Origin: Granulosicoccus sp047634635
GTDB taxonomy: Bacteria; Pseudomonadota; Gammaproteobacteria; Granulosicoccales; Granulosicoccaceae
NCBI GenBank assembly: GCA_047634635.1
Contig: JBLIIE010000006.1
Location: forward strand, 4,859 to 68,858
Reading direction: 5' to 3'
DNA length: 64,000 nt
Part shown: piece by piece, positions 63,650-64,000 of the stretch
How positions within the stretch are numbered: position 1 is the stretch's first letter
Layout of the letters: every line of letters starts with the position of its first letter
The notes under the pieces: model-generated
What the model saw: only the letters and a program-made list of their open reading frames with translations
What the model was told of the DNA's origin: nothing
Databases searched by the model: none
Position numbers and translations under genes: made by a program

Positions 63650-64000
63650 ATGCTTATGCAGAATTTCTTTAAGTCTGCGCTGATATGTATTGCGACGACA
63701 TTTAGTGCGACGACTATGAGTCAGGATTTACCCATCAGACAAGCGCCCGAAGGTGCGAAGGTGATGATCGTATCGCCAGCAGGCCGAGCTACTGTAGAGG
63801 CAGAATTTACCGTCATATTTGGCCTTGAGGGTATGGGTGTTGCACCTGCTGGAATTGATGTGGCAGGAACTGGTCATCACCACCTACTGGTTGACCAGGT
63901 AGAGCTCCCTCCAGCTAGTCAACCTATGGGAAACCCACCTATGCATTTTGGTAAAGGCCAAACACAAACCACATTGACGCTAGAGCCTGGTACGCACACG
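63650..64000 (+). CDS. DUF4399 secreted protein (3' end outside window)
   Basis: The open frame from ATG 63650 (GGAG four bases upstream; a second ATG at 63656) begins with a signal peptide (ICIATTFSATTMSQD). It continues with VMIVSPAGRATVEAEFTVIFGLEGMGVAPAG and the hallmark GTGHHHLLVD, then PMHFGKGQTQTTLTLEPG, which matches DUF4399. Family members are periplasmic, often about 140 residues, with a His cluster that may bind metal. It runs off the right edge at codon 117. Confidence 0.85.
   Translation, partial: MLMQNFFKSALICIATTFSATTMSQDLPIRQAPEGAKVMIVSPAGRATVEAEFTVIFGLEGMGVAPAGIDVAGTGHHHLLVDQVELPPASQPMGNPPMHFGKGQTQTTLTLEPGTHT

Overview
The window is bacterial and most likely from a marine gammaproteobacterium. 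It has roughly even base composition, a TagJ-containing type VI secretion system (T6SS), a tripartite tricarboxylate transporter, many lipoproteins and calcium-binding-type surface repeats. I cannot name the genus from sequence alone. I see no tRNA, rRNA, CRISPR array or complete insertion sequence.

Region 1 (1-15.3 kb) is a mixed housekeeping and accessory stretch. It holds the 3'-truncated gene of a CHASE-GGDEF-EAL c-di-GMP enzyme; the decayed remains of a urea carboxylase/allophanate hydrolase locus; an NlpC/P60-like lipoprotein; a TauE/SafE exporter and a DUF2799 lipoprotein. It continues with an NTF2-like/flavin monooxygenase fusion, a phytanoyl-CoA dioxygenase-family enzyme, a GluR0-type ligand-gated potassium channel and a complete TctC-TctB-TctA transporter.

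Region 2 (15.3-39.2 kb) is a complete T6SS built as two divergent operons around a shared promoter region near 27.7 kb. The minus operon runs tagH(fha)-tssJ-tssK-tssL-tssM-tagF-PP2C phosphatase-lipoprotein-peptidoglycan-binding protein. The plus operon runs tssA-tssB-tssC-hcp-tagJ-tssE-tssF-tssG-clpV, with a strong hairpin directly after hcp. Region 3 (39.3-49.3 kb, minus strand) is the spike and cargo cassette: VgrG, a DUF2169-pentapeptide fusion, a 645-residue pentapeptide-repeat protein, a DUF3540-like protein and a DUF4150 PAAR-like tip. A broken lipoprotein gene lies downstream and a further lipoprotein gene upstream. No recognisable toxin domain is visible.

Region 4 (49.9-58.4 kb, plus strand) is the least familiar part. 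Two paralogous, very long secreted dihaem proteins (Ig-like, thrombospondin type 3, cytochrome c, choice-of-anchor U-like and GlyGly-CTERM-like tail) are followed by a translationally coupled outer-membrane barrel and a trihaem lipoprotein. Together they carry seven CxxCH motifs and look like an undescribed cell-surface electron-transfer or redox assembly.

Region 5 (58.4-62.4 kb) is a signalling set: a CRP-family regulator, a class III nucleotide cyclase fused to an FHA domain, and a membrane Ser/Thr kinase. The kinase, the PP2C phosphatase and the FHA protein TagH fit the threonine-phosphorylation control known for some T6SSs. The cyclase-CRP pair may link cyclic-nucleotide signalling to the same circuit or to the haem island. 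The window ends with a twin NTF2-like protein, a pair of REP/RAYT-like repeats and the start of a DUF4399 protein.
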